Positions 9,995 through 18,518 of a stretch of DNA of 64,000 bases are shown here, piece by piece. The notes beneath the pieces were generated by a model. It made no database searches. It saw only the letters and a program-made list of their open reading frames with translations, and was not told the DNA's origin. This stretch comes from Bacteroidota bacterium (GTDB taxonomy: Bacteria; Bacteroidota; Bacteroidia; AKYH767-A; OLB10). The position numbers and the translations under genes were made by a program. How positions within the stretch are numbered: position 1 is the stretch's first letter; the number at the start of each line of letters is the position of its first letter. The stretch is from positions 1-64,000 of the forward strand of contig JADKFV010000010.1 of NCBI GenBank assembly GCA_016717325.1, in the 5' to 3' direction.

Positions 9995-10822
9995 TCATAT
10001 TTTATAAAGTTTAAAATGGTTATTAATTTTCTTTGCCTTCAATGCTTCGAACACATCGTTGCGAACAAATAATTTTTTGTAATGCGGTGTTGAGTGTGCA
10101 AGTGTGTAACCGGCCTCTATCAAACTTTTTGTTGCTTCTTTAATTCTGAAAACATACCTCGAATCTTTAGGATGATACACCTCGTCAAACTCCACCAATA
10201 TTATTTTTATATCCGGCTTATCTTCTACTATCGTTTTTATCACAGTATACTCTGCACCTTCAATTTCCATCTTAAACAAATCAATAGATTTATGTTTTAA
10301 ATCTTTCATCAAATTCGAAAGCCTGTCAACCGGTACTTCTATATATTCTTGCGATGCATTAAATAATTCTATGGAATGCGAAGCATAATTTTCTACAGTA
10401 GGTTTGTAAAATTTAATCAATGTTTTTTCGCTCCATACTCCTGTTTCAATGTAAGTAATTTTATCGAGCTGTGGTGCCGATATTCTGTAAGTGAAAGGTG
10501 TAGATCCTACGGAGAGCGTTTCTCCGTTTTTTACCATAGTATTGAGTTTTGCAAAATGATTTATTCCTTCGGGCGCAGGATCAAAAATAAACACTTTGGC
10601 GTTGTAATTTACCACCAACTCGGTATCGAAAGTAACATCTTCGCCAGCACCTACGCAATAGCAAACAGAATTTTCGTTTAATAAATTTTCAGGGATATAA
10701 TAACCGTGATAATGCGAACCTATGTATTGCACTTTCTTCAATGGCTTAAGATACGATGTGTGGTCTATCTTAAGCGCCTTCTTTATTATTTTTTTTATCC
10801 TTTGCATACAATATTTTTGCAA
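9995..10822 (-). CDS. FkbM family methyltransferase
   Basis: This 275-residue protein contains a SAM-binding Rossmann-like fold. CYCVGAGEDVTFDTELV holds the glycine motif I, VFIFDPAPEG the acidic end of strand 2, and LFKMEIEGAEYTVIK is the FkbM hallmark (usually KIDVEGxE). FkbM enzymes methylate hydroxyl groups on sugars or polyketides. A second ATG at 10807 (MQRIKKIIKK) is an alternative start. It precedes the cupin-8 gene in an apparent operon. The upstream intergenic space to 11109 (287 bases) holds the divergent promoters of this gene and the VOC gene. Confidence 0.85.
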   Translation of the reverse strand: MQKYCMQRIKKIIKKALKIDHTSYLKPLKKVQYIGSHYHGYYIPENLLNENSVCYCVGAGEDVTFDTELVVNYNAKVFIFDPAPEGINHFAKLNTMVKNGETLSVGSTPFTYRISAPQLDKITYIETGVWSEKTLIKFYKPTVENYASHSIELFNASQEYIEVPVDRLSNLMKDLKHKSIDLFKMEIEGAEYTVIKTIVEDKPDIKIILVEFDEVYHPKDSRYVFRIKEATKSLIEAGYTLAHSTPHYKKLFVRNDVFEALKAKKINNHFKLYKI

Positions 10823-11109
10823 TAATAAACAATTTAATCTTTGCCACTATGCCATTTATCCTTATGTGTTATACGATTTTTAAACAATGTAGGTTGCGGG
10901 TGTTTTTTTTTAAATTATCAAAATGCAAAGCTTAACATTGTTTTTGTTTTTTCGTGCCATATACATTTATAGAGTTAAGGTGTCATTTTACTGCTTATGA
11001 TTTTTTTTTGGATAATGCTGCATACAAAAAAGACTAAAAAAAAGTACATAAGGCAAATCATTTTTCCCAAACCAATCATTTCATTAGCATTGCTGTTTAA
11101 AATTAAAAA

Positions 11110-11481
11110 ATGAATCTCAATCAAGTAACTGTTGCTGTAAACAATATAGAACAATCTATTAATTTTTATCAAAAACTTGGACTAACACTTATAGTAAAAT
11201 CGCCTCACTACGCCCGTTTCGAATGTCCTAAAGGCGATGCTACATTTTCGATTATACAAAATGAAAATATTACAAAGGAAAACACAACACATATCTATTT
11301 CGAATGTGATGATCTCGATAATCGCGTTGTTGAATTAACAAAAAAAGGAATAAAATTTATTGAATTGCCAAATGATAAAACCTGGCTATGGCGCGAAGCA
11401 CATTTAAACGATTTGGATGGCAATCACCTCATTTTATATTATGCCGGAGTGAATAGAAAAAATCCTCCATGGAGAATTTAA
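11110..11481 (+). CDS. VOC (glyoxalase/bleomycin resistance) family protein
   Basis: This 123-residue single-domain protein shows the beta-alpha-beta-beta-beta VOC pattern: NQVTVAVNNIEQSINFYQKLGLTLI at the N-terminus, ARFECPKGDATFSI in the middle, then THIYFECDDLDNRVVELTKKGIKF and a terminal REAHLNDLDGNHLILYYAG. Candidate metal ligands are few at the N-terminus; the late His and Glu are plausible. It could be an isomerase, dioxygenase or binding protein; the family alone does not decide. Monocistronic. Confidence 0.85.
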   Translation: MNLNQVTVAVNNIEQSINFYQKLGLTLIVKSPHYARFECPKGDATFSIIQNENITKENTTHIYFECDDLDNRVVELTKKGIKFIELPNDKTWLWREAHLNDLDGNHLILYYAGVNRKNPPWRI

Positions 11482-11528
11482 TGGGAATTTATTTTTACAG
11501 GCAAGTGTGATTTCCCAATAAGCAATTT

Positions 11529-12461
11529 TTACAAACTAAAATTGCGCGAAATATTGAAGCTGAATTTAAAGCCTCCTTTGCCCCAACTGTCGGTTGTATT
11601 GGCAAGCATTTCGGTTTCGATAATGGACGAGGCATTGGTAAACATCAGGCTAAAAACATGTCCGCCCGTTTCGAGTTCAATGCCAATTCCAAGTGGATCA
11701 TTATACATCAAATTTCCGTCTGCGTTTTTCACCGTGCGATGATATTTATTCATCACATAAAAATAGTCGGCAATTACAGTCATACTGCGTGTAACCTTTA
11801 TGCGCGCTGCACCACCCAACGCCATAATGTTGTTGTCGTCCTTATAATCGGGCGAATAATTGCGATGCATCAATGTTGGTACTAATTGAAATGAAAATGC
11901 ACTGGAAAACTTTCGTGCAATAATTAATTGATGGGTATATGCAAGTCTGCGAACATCTCGATTTTTTAGTGAGCCATTTTCGGAAACAAGGTAAATATCA
12001 TCGTTGCTTTCGGGAGTAAATGCCATGTTCGAAAACCAGGTGAGTGCAATTGGCATTTTGTTATTTGTAGTTTGTTCAAGGATGCGAAACTTTGCCGACC
12101 CTTCAAGATTCTCTTTTACCTTGGAGCGAGAGAAACCAACTGTGAGTCGCTCGGTAATACCGTAATCAAAAGCTATGCGTATGTCGGCACTTTGGTCCAA
12201 ACCATACAATGTATGAACTCCACCTCCACTATTGCCACCTATATTGCCAAACCTGTGTCCAACGCGAAAATCGAGTACGCGCTTATGCACAGTTTCGTTG
12301 GTTTGCGAGTTTATAAGTTTTGTGGTTTTAAAAGTAGCAAGCACTTTTTGTTTTTCCTGAGGTTGTTCATCGAGCATTTTAGTAAGATCGTCCTGTGCAT
12401 GAACCTGAAATGTGGTGATGAGTAATGAGCCAACACAAAATGCTTTTATTAAATTTTTCAT
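11529..12461 (-). CDS. DUF5777 family outer-membrane barrel protein
   Basis: The 310-residue product has a signal peptide (MKNLIKAFCVGSLLITTFQVHAQ) and a short acidic spacer. It then shows alternating aromatic and polar strands of an outer-membrane beta barrel: VLDFRVGHRFGN, IRIAFDYGITERLTVGFSRS, PIALTWFSNMAF, SFQLVPTLMHRNY and KFSFNISRNFSL at the C-terminus. This matches DUF5777 of Bacteroidota. It lies downstream of a YceI gene and a haem-motif lipoprotein on the same strand with short gaps. These three types commonly occur together and probably act in periplasmic electron or lipid-related chemistry. Exact function unknown. Confidence 0.85.
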   Translation of the reverse strand: MKNLIKAFCVGSLLITTFQVHAQDDLTKMLDEQPQEKQKVLATFKTTKLINSQTNETVHKRVLDFRVGHRFGNIGGNSGGGVHTLYGLDQSADIRIAFDYGITERLTVGFSRSKVKENLEGSAKFRILEQTTNNKMPIALTWFSNMAFTPESNDDIYLVSENGSLKNRDVRRLAYTHQLIIARKFSSAFSFQLVPTLMHRNYSPDYKDDNNIMALGGAARIKVTRSMTVIADYFYVMNKYHRTVKNADGNLMYNDPLGIGIELETGGHVFSLMFTNASSIIETEMLANTTDSWGKGGFKFSFNISRNFSL

Positions 12462-12496
12462 ATCGATTAGGGGTATTAAAAATGTGATAGTTAATT

Positions 12497-13048
12497 TTAT
12501 TTTTTCTTAAACACTGCAAGGGTAGCAGCATGCTTAATGTTTATTGTTTCGGCAATGTTTGTGGCAACCAATGTAGGTACTTCTATTTTGTGGTCAACAA
12601 GTTTTACATCAAACGAACCTTCGATAGAAATAACGCCATCTTTTATTGTGAGCTTACCCTTTTCGGTATAAGGCTTGGCAACACCATGCACCTCGAGATT
12701 TCCAGTAGCAGTGATGTCATAAGTTCCATCTTTGGTATAATCTATTTTCTCGTTTATTTTTCCCTTGAAAACTGCTTTGGGATATTTATCACTCTCCACA
12801 TATTTTTCGTTGAAGTGTTCCTGCATCAGCGGCTTTACAAATTTAAAAGAAGTCATCAACACAGAATATACAACATCGTTGGTTGCAGTATTAAGTATAC
12901 AATTTAAAGATGAGGAATGTGCATCAATATCCTCGACAGGCGTTGCCGAAAAGAAAGAAGCTTTGCCGCCACTTGTCATATAAATGTTTTGACCCTTCAT
13001 GGCAAAAACCGAAATACAAGCAATAAAAACCAAAAAATATTTTTTCAT
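12497..13048 (-). CDS. YceI family periplasmic lipid-binding-like protein
   Basis: This 183-residue secreted protein has a signal peptide (MKKYFLVFIACISVFAMKGQ) and the YceI lipocalin-like barrel. Family marks are the SFFSATPVEDIDAHSSSLNCIL region, the F-N-E-K-Y-V-E-S-D-K-Y-P-K-A-V-F-K-G strand-turn and the TATGNLEVHGVAKPYTEKGKL repeat of strands. YceI proteins bind polyisoprenoid-type lipids in the periplasm. It lies between DUF5777 and a haem-motif lipoprotein in one transcription unit. Confidence 0.9.
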   Translation of the reverse strand: MKKYFLVFIACISVFAMKGQNIYMTSGGKASFFSATPVEDIDAHSSSLNCILNTATNDVVYSVLMTSFKFVKPLMQEHFNEKYVESDKYPKAVFKGKINEKIDYTKDGTYDITATGNLEVHGVAKPYTEKGKLTIKDGVISIEGSFDVKLVDHKIEVPTLVATNIAETINIKHAATLAVFKKK

Positions 13049-13075
13049 TTTTTTAAAATTTTAAAATTCAATTTA

Positions 13076-13441
13076 TTAGTCGCAGCCGGCTGCACCGCTG
13101 TTTATCCAGTTATTTATTTTAGTAAGGTCGGCAGCACTAAGCGGGCCGGATGGAGGCATAATATTATTATCGTTTGATGGTAAATTTATTCTGAACTTTA
13201 TGTCATTTCTACCACCGTAAATAGTTGTGTAAGAATTCAAATGTGGCGATTGGCCTCCAGTAACATGGCAACCCTGAATGGCACAGTTAGCAATTATGAT
13301 GGGTCTTATTGTGGTTTTGTAATAGGTAGTATCACAGTCGACCAAAGTATTAGGTACAATTTCATCTGCTTTATCATTTACACACGAACCAAGAAATCCG
13401 ATGGCTAAGAAGGCTAAAAATATTTTCAATCTGCTATTCAT
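13076..13441 (-). CDS. Cytochrome c-like lipoprotein with CX4CH motif
   Basis: This 121-residue lipoprotein has signal MNSRLKIFLAFLAIGFLGSC with lipobox LGSC. The body holds one possible haem site, NCAIQGCHVTGG, in which four rather than two residues separate the cysteines. Downstream are NDIKFRINLPSNDNNIMPPSGPLSAADL (a Met-Pro-Pro axial-ligand segment typical of small c-type cytochromes) and IKNWINSGAAGC-like ending. This arrangement recurs in Bacteroidota 'cytochrome c domain' lipoproteins. It is the first gene of the cluster with YceI and DUF5777, so it may carry electrons for that system. Haem attachment through CX4CH is inferred. Confidence 0.8.
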   Translation of the reverse strand: MNSRLKIFLAFLAIGFLGSCVNDKADEIVPNTLVDCDTTYYKTTIRPIIIANCAIQGCHVTGGQSPHLNSYTTIYGGRNDIKFRINLPSNDNNIMPPSGPLSAADLTKINNWINSGAAGCD

Positions 13442-13744
13442 TTTCTGTTTTTTTTCTTATGATGCAAATATGTTGCACTTTTTTCAATAATACAATCCAA
13501 GAAGGCGGTAATATTAATGAAGTGGGATATTTTAATATCAAAGCCACTTTTTTGCTTGTCGAATAAGCAACTTCACTTTTTGAATTTGTCAGTGTTTGAG
13601 GCATTTTAGCAAAACTATTATGCCATTGTTTCTCAAACGCATTTGCAAAATATTGATTGCAGCAAAAATCATTTCAACATTGTTTGTTCATCTTTTGTTT
13701 TCTTTACAACTCCATTTCCACAAATATACATATTGTACTGTTAT
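13442..13744. other. Divergent intergenic region
   Basis: About 300 bases separating the minus-strand lipoprotein operon from the plus-strand propeller gene. It must carry both promoters. No hairpin or tandem repeat is apparent. An upstream in-frame ATG at 13643 would extend the propeller protein by 34 residues, but these would precede a normal signal peptide, so this stretch is most likely non-coding. Confidence 0.5.
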
Positions 13745-16696
13745 ATGGTAAAAAATATTTTCTACACAGCATTGATAGGTGCCACATTGCTTTTTGCTTC
13801 AACTTCAAAAGCACAAAAGAAGAAAGGAGTGAGCGATTTCCCATTGCCTACAACATCGCAAACGCGGGAAGATGCTTTTGAACAGCGCAAAAAGTTGAAC
13901 AGCACATCGTTGTTGAATAACGTGAAATTGAAAAATGTTGGACCTACATTAATGGCTGGCCGTGTGGTAGATATTGATGTTTCTCCATACGATGCTACTC
14001 AGTTTTATGTAGCTTTTGCTTCGGGTGGTTTGTGGAAAACAACCAATAACGGCAATACATTTACTCCGTTGTTCGACAACGAGGCGGTGATGACAATAGG
14101 TGACATTGCCGTTGATTGGCAGCATGGCGAAATATTATATGTTGGTACAGGCGAAAATAATTCTTCGCGCTCATCTTACTCCGGTGTTGGTGTTTATAAA
14201 AGTATTGATAAAGGAAAAACATGGCAACATAACGGCTTACCCAATACACAACATATTGGCCGAATAATTATACATCCAACGCAACCAAACACAATTTGGG
14301 TGGCAGCATTAGGACATTTATATACTGCTAATGACGAAAGAGGAATTTTTAAATCTACAGATGGTGGTGCTACATGGAAACACACTTTGTTTGTAAATGA
14401 CAACACCGGTGCAATTGATTTGATAATTGATGCTAAGAATGAAAATATATTGTACACTTCTATGTGGCACCGCGAGCGCAGGGCATGGAATTTTACCGAG
14501 TCCGGTTCATCATCGGGTATATACAAATCGATTGATGGTGGCAATATATGGAAGCTTGTATCGGTCGCACAATCAGGGTTTCCGCAGGGAGAGGGTATTG
14601 GAAGAATTGGGTTGGCCATTTCTGCAACGCATTCAAATATAGTTTATGCTGTATTAGATAATCAAACCCGCAGGCCAAAAAAACCGGAAGAAGTTTTATC
14701 GCAAAATAAAATTTTATCGCGCGATACATTGCGTCAAATTTCGAAAGAAAATTTCTTACAACTTAGCGATAAACAAATTGATGACTATCTCGATGAAAAT
14801 AATTTTCCCGAAAAATATAATGCTGCCTCAGTAAAAAAAATGGTGCGCGAAAATAAAATTACTCCATCGGCTTTGGTGGAATATTTAGAAGATGCAAACT
14901 CATTGTTATTTGATACTGATGTTACAGGCGGTGAAGTATACAGGAGTGACGATGCAGGTACAACGTGGAAAAAACAAAACGAAAAATATATAGAAGAGTT
15001 GTTCAATACTTACGGATATTATTTTGGACAAATAAAAATTTCGCCTTTCAATGATGACGAAATTTATTTGCCCGGTTTTCAAATATTAAAATCGACAAAT
15101 GGCGGCAAAACGTTCTCTTCTATTCTTGCCGATAATGTGCATGTAGATTTTCACAGCATTTATATTAATCCAAACAGAGCGGGCCACATAATACTTGCAA
15201 ACGATGGCGGGTTAAATGTTTCGTATGATAGTGGCGCAACTTATGTTAAATGCAATACGCCTCCGGTGGGGCAATTTTATAGCATCAATTTCGACAATCA
15301 AACTCCATTTAATTTATATGGAGGCCTGCAGGATAATGGTGTATGGCAGTGGCAACAAAATAAAGCCGACTTCGGTTATACCGATAATAATGGTCAGGCT
15401 TATAAGGCACTGATGGGTGGCGATGGAATGCAAATTCAGATTGATACCCGCGATGATAATATTGCTTACACAGGTTATCAATTTGGAAATTATTATCGTA
15501 TAAATATTTCAACGGGCGATCAAAAATATAGTACACCTCAAGTTGAACTTGGCGAAAGGCCTTTGCGTTGGAACTGGCAAACGCCTATACTAATAAGCAA
15601 ACATCAGGGCGATATAATTTATATGGGCGCAAATAAATTGTACCGGTCAATGAACAAAGGCGATACATGGAAAGCCATAAGTAACGATCTCACTTTGGGT
15701 GGTATAAAGGGCGATGTGCCTTTTGGTACAATTACCTGTATCGATGAATCATCATTGCGGTTTGGATTACTGTATACCGGCAGCGATGATGGCTTAATAC
15801 ACGTATCGAAAGATGGCGGCAATACATGGAAAAAAATATCAGATGCATTGCCACAAAAATACTGGGTATCGAGGGTAGTAGCATCATCGCATGTTGAAGG
15901 ACGCGTATATGTTTCACTCAATGGTTACCGTTTCGATAATTTTTCGGCATTCATATTTGTGAGCAACGATTATGGAAATACATGGCAGCAAATAGGTAAG
16001 GACTTACCTGCTGAACCGGTGAATGTAATCAAGGAAGATCCCGCAAACGAAAATATTATCTATGCCGGCACCGATCATGGTTTATATGTTTCGCTCAACG
16101 CGGGCAAAACATTTATGCAATGGAAAAGCGATATGCCCGCAGTACCTATTCACGATTTGGCAATTCACCCCCGCGATAAAAAAATATTATTAGGCACGCA
16201 TGGCCGCAGTGCATTTATTGGCGATGTAAGTTTAATACAACAACTTTATGATACATTAATAAACAAGCCCTTTTATGTTTTCGATATTGAGAATAAAAAT
16301 ACTCTTCGCGATGGGGACAAAAGCAAGGCGAATATGAGCCGGTTATAAAACCCTCACAGTCATTTGCTTACTATGCCGGCAAACCCGGTATTGTTAAGTT
16401 GCAAATAAAAGCCGATGATTTATTATTAAGCACCGTTACCGACACTTGTGAGCAAGGCATAAATTTTATTGACTATCATTTTACTTTCGATTCTACAAAC
16501 GTAGCTGCGTATACCCTTATGGTTAATAAAAAACAAAACAGGCGATGAAAAAATAATATTGAAAAAAGCTTACGATGGAAATTATTATCTGCAACCGGGT
16601 AAATTCACACTGGTATTCACGGGGCCAAAGAATGAAAATATCATCAAAGAGTTTGAAATAAAAGCGCGCGAAAGAAAATCGCGCTCACAACAATAA
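13745..16696 (+). CDS. Sortilin-type BNR/VPS10 propeller secreted protein (two frameshifts)
   Basis: I start at ATG 13745 because MVKNIFYTALIGATLLFASTSKAQ is a signal peptide. The protein carries many BNR/Asp-box turns (S-x-D-x-G-x-T-W: SIDKGKTW, STDGGATW, SIDGGNIW, SDDAGTTW, SMNKGDTW, SKDGGNTW, SNDYGNTW). These form a large sortilin-like beta-propeller; such proteins are often labelled glycosyl hydrolase. The straight frame stops at 16348. Shifting at A4 16319-16322 continues with QGEYEPVIKPSQSFAYYAGKPG, and shifting again at A6 16528-16533 gives KTGDEKIILKKAYDGNYYLQPG and a stop at 16694-16696, five bases before the next gene. The restored product is about 980 residues, the usual size for this group. 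Confidence 0.8.
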
Positions 16697-16701
16697 TTAT
16701 T

Positions 16702-17589
16702 ATGTGGCAACATTATTCCGACATTATTGCGCAATCGTATAGCGGCTATTATAATTATCTGCTTAAAGAAATATTGTATCCCGGCTGGCACAATTATTTT
16801 TATTGGTTGTTGGCTTTGTCGCTGTTAGTATGGCTACTCGAAATTGTTTTTCCCTGGCGAACCGCACAGGCAGTAGTGCGTAAAGATTTTTGGCTCGATG
16901 GCTTTTATATGTTCTTTAATTTTTTTCTCTTTTCGTTAATTGGATATAATGCCATTTCAAATATAGCTGTTGATGTTTTCAATAATTTTCTATCGCGCAT
17001 AGGCATCGAAAATTTGGTTGCCATCAATATAAAATCATGGCCGGTTTTTCTTCAGTTTTTATTGATGTTTGTAATTGCCGATTTTATTCAATGGAACATT
17101 CACAGGCTATTGCACAGGGTTCCGAGGTTGTGGGAGTTTCACAAAGTGCATCACTCTGTAGAGGAAATGGGTTTTGCTGCACACCTGCGTTTTCATTGGA
17201 TGGAAACCATTGTTTATAAAACTTTGCAATACATTCCGTTGGCAATGATTGGCTTTGGCATTTCCGATTTTTTCATCATTCATATTATTGCTGTTGCTTT
17301 AGGACATCTCAACCACAGTAACATTCCTTTGAATTATGGTCCATTGAAATACGTTTTCAATAATCCGGCAATGCATATATGGCATCATGCAAAAGAATTA
17401 CCTGACGGTAAGTATGGTGTAAATTATGGACTATCGCTTAGTGTATGGGACTACATTTTTGGTACAGCATACATACCTCACACGGGTCGTGATATTAAGT
17501 TGGGTTTCGAAAATGTGGAGCAATACCCGCATTCATTTTTCAAACAAATATTGGAACCTTTCAGGCGCAGCAAAACTATAAAGCATTAG
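16702..17589 (+). CDS. Sterol desaturase/fatty acid hydroxylase family membrane enzyme
   Basis: This 295-residue integral membrane protein has hydrophobic helices at about residues 30-50, 70-95, 115-135 and 185-205. The di-iron histidine motifs are visible: HRLLH (about 134), HKVHH (147), HLNHSN near 200 and the terminal HIWHH near 232. These enzymes hydroxylate or desaturate lipids using O2. It follows the propeller gene by five bases (after frame repair) and ends in a 4-base convergent overlap with atpZ. The lipid substrate cannot be told from sequence. Confidence 0.88.
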   Translation: MWQHYSDIIAQSYSGYYNYLLKEILYPGWHNYFYWLLALSLLVWLLEIVFPWRTAQAVVRKDFWLDGFYMFFNFFLFSLIGYNAISNIAVDVFNNFLSRIGIENLVAINIKSWPVFLQFLLMFVIADFIQWNIHRLLHRVPRLWEFHKVHHSVEEMGFAAHLRFHWMETIVYKTLQYIPLAMIGFGISDFFIIHIIAVALGHLNHSNIPLNYGPLKYVFNNPAMHIWHHAKELPDGKYGVNYGLSLSVWDYIFGTAYIPHTGRDIKLGFENVEQYPHSFFKQILEPFRRSKTIKH

Positions 17590-17819
17590 CCTTTCATGGC
17601 TTGCTTTGCTACCACATAAATAGAAGCTATAACTGAAAATAATGCTAGTGAAATTGTAAAAGCTGGAAAGGAAAATTTAAGCCACTCATCGAGTTTTATT
17701 CCGGCATATGTAAACAGGAAAATGGTAGCGCCCATTTGGAGCCCCATAGTTGAAAAGCGAATATAATTATCAACCGGTTTTTTGTCGGATGGCTGGTTGC
17801 TCTTTTTGTCGGTCGGCAT
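17586..17819 (-). CDS. atpZ: AtpZ/AtpI-like small membrane protein
   Basis: This 77-residue protein has a charged N-terminus followed by two membrane helices (MGLQMGATIFLFTYAGIKLD and FTISLALFSVIASIYVVA), with the Gly and Lys-Leu-Asp pattern typical of AtpZ. AtpZ/AtpI proteins help assembly or ion supply of the F-type ATPase and are usually followed by atpB and atpE. Here no ATP synthase gene follows; instead a convergent desaturase gene overlaps its stop by four bases. Its start lies inside the bactofilin gene (50-base overlap). Confidence 0.8.
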   Translation of the reverse strand: MPTDKKSNQPSDKKPVDNYIRFSTMGLQMGATIFLFTYAGIKLDEWLKFSFPAFTISLALFSVIASIYVVAKQAMKG

Positions 17820-18198
17820 AATTTATTTCTTTTACTTGACCCATATTGCAATTGCCTGTGAAGTTGGCGCCTACTTCTACCACAAATTTTCCGGTAACAA
17901 TGTCACCTACAATGCGTGACGTAGCTTTAAGAAAGCATGTGTCCGATACATGTGTTGTCCCTTTTACAGCGCCCGATATATCGGCATTTTGACAATGAAC
18001 ATCGCCTTCAACAACTCCTGTTGGCCCTACTACTACTTTGGCTTTACTATGCACTGCACCATTTACAGTACCATCAATGCGAATATCGCCATTCGATTTT
18101 ATTTCCCCATCTATTACAGTTCCGGCACCTATAAGGTTTATTGACGATGAAGTTGCTTCACTACTCGTGTTATTTGTTTTTGGTTTGTTACTAAACAT
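17770..18198 (-). CDS. Bactofilin (polymer-forming cytoskeletal protein)
   Basis: The 142-residue product has a disordered Ser/Thr/Asn-rich head. It is followed by the regular short-repeat beta-helix of bactofilins: INLIGAGTVIDGEIKSNGDIRIDGTVNGAVHSKAKVVVGPTGVVEGDV (residues 20-67), then DISGAVKGTTHVSD and GDIVTGKFVVEVGANFTGNC. Bactofilins polymerise without nucleotide and shape cell envelope or localise machinery. It lies between PorW and AtpZ, all on the minus strand, a common neighbourhood in Bacteroidota. Confidence 0.9.
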   Translation of the reverse strand: MFSNKPKTNNTSSEATSSSINLIGAGTVIDGEIKSNGDIRIDGTVNGAVHSKAKVVVGPTGVVEGDVHCQNADISGAVKGTTHVSDTCFLKATSRIVGDIVTGKFVVEVGANFTGNCNMGQVKEINYADRQKEQPAIRQKTG

Positions 18199-18267
18199 TT
18201 TGCTATCAGTAATTTAATTTAACAGGCTGCGAAGATAATAATTTGATTTAAAAGGGAAAGGAAGAAA

Positions 18268-18515
18268 AGTTTGAGGTTTGAAGTTTGAAGTTTGAGGTTT
18301 GAAGTTTAAAGTTTGAAGTTTAAAGTTTGAAGTCAAAAAAAATGCTCCACAAACAAATCCAAAATACTCATTACTCAATACCAGCATCCCCAATACAAAA
18401 ATACTCAGAACCCAATACCAATTACTCAAAACCCAATACCAGCATACCCAATACTCAATACAAAAATACTCAATTCCCAATACCAGCATACCCAATACCA
18501 AATACTCAAGACCAA
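18268..18515 (+). repeat. Low-complexity repeats: AGTTTRA heptamers then degenerate AATACYC units
   Basis: 18268-18337 consists of ten strictly 7-base units of the type AGTTTGA, GGTTTGA or AGTTTAA. From about 18345 to 18515 a second degenerate repeat follows, built from short words such as AATACC, AATACTC and AGCATACCC repeated many times. Both lie between the bactofilin and porW genes on the minus strand. No coding sense was found. Confidence 0.7.
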
Positions 18516-18518
18516 AAA

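Noticed and set aside
13643..13744. N-terminal extension of the sortilin-like protein from ATG 13643
   Set aside because: The extra 34 residues precede a complete signal peptide starting at 13745, so the later start is more credible.
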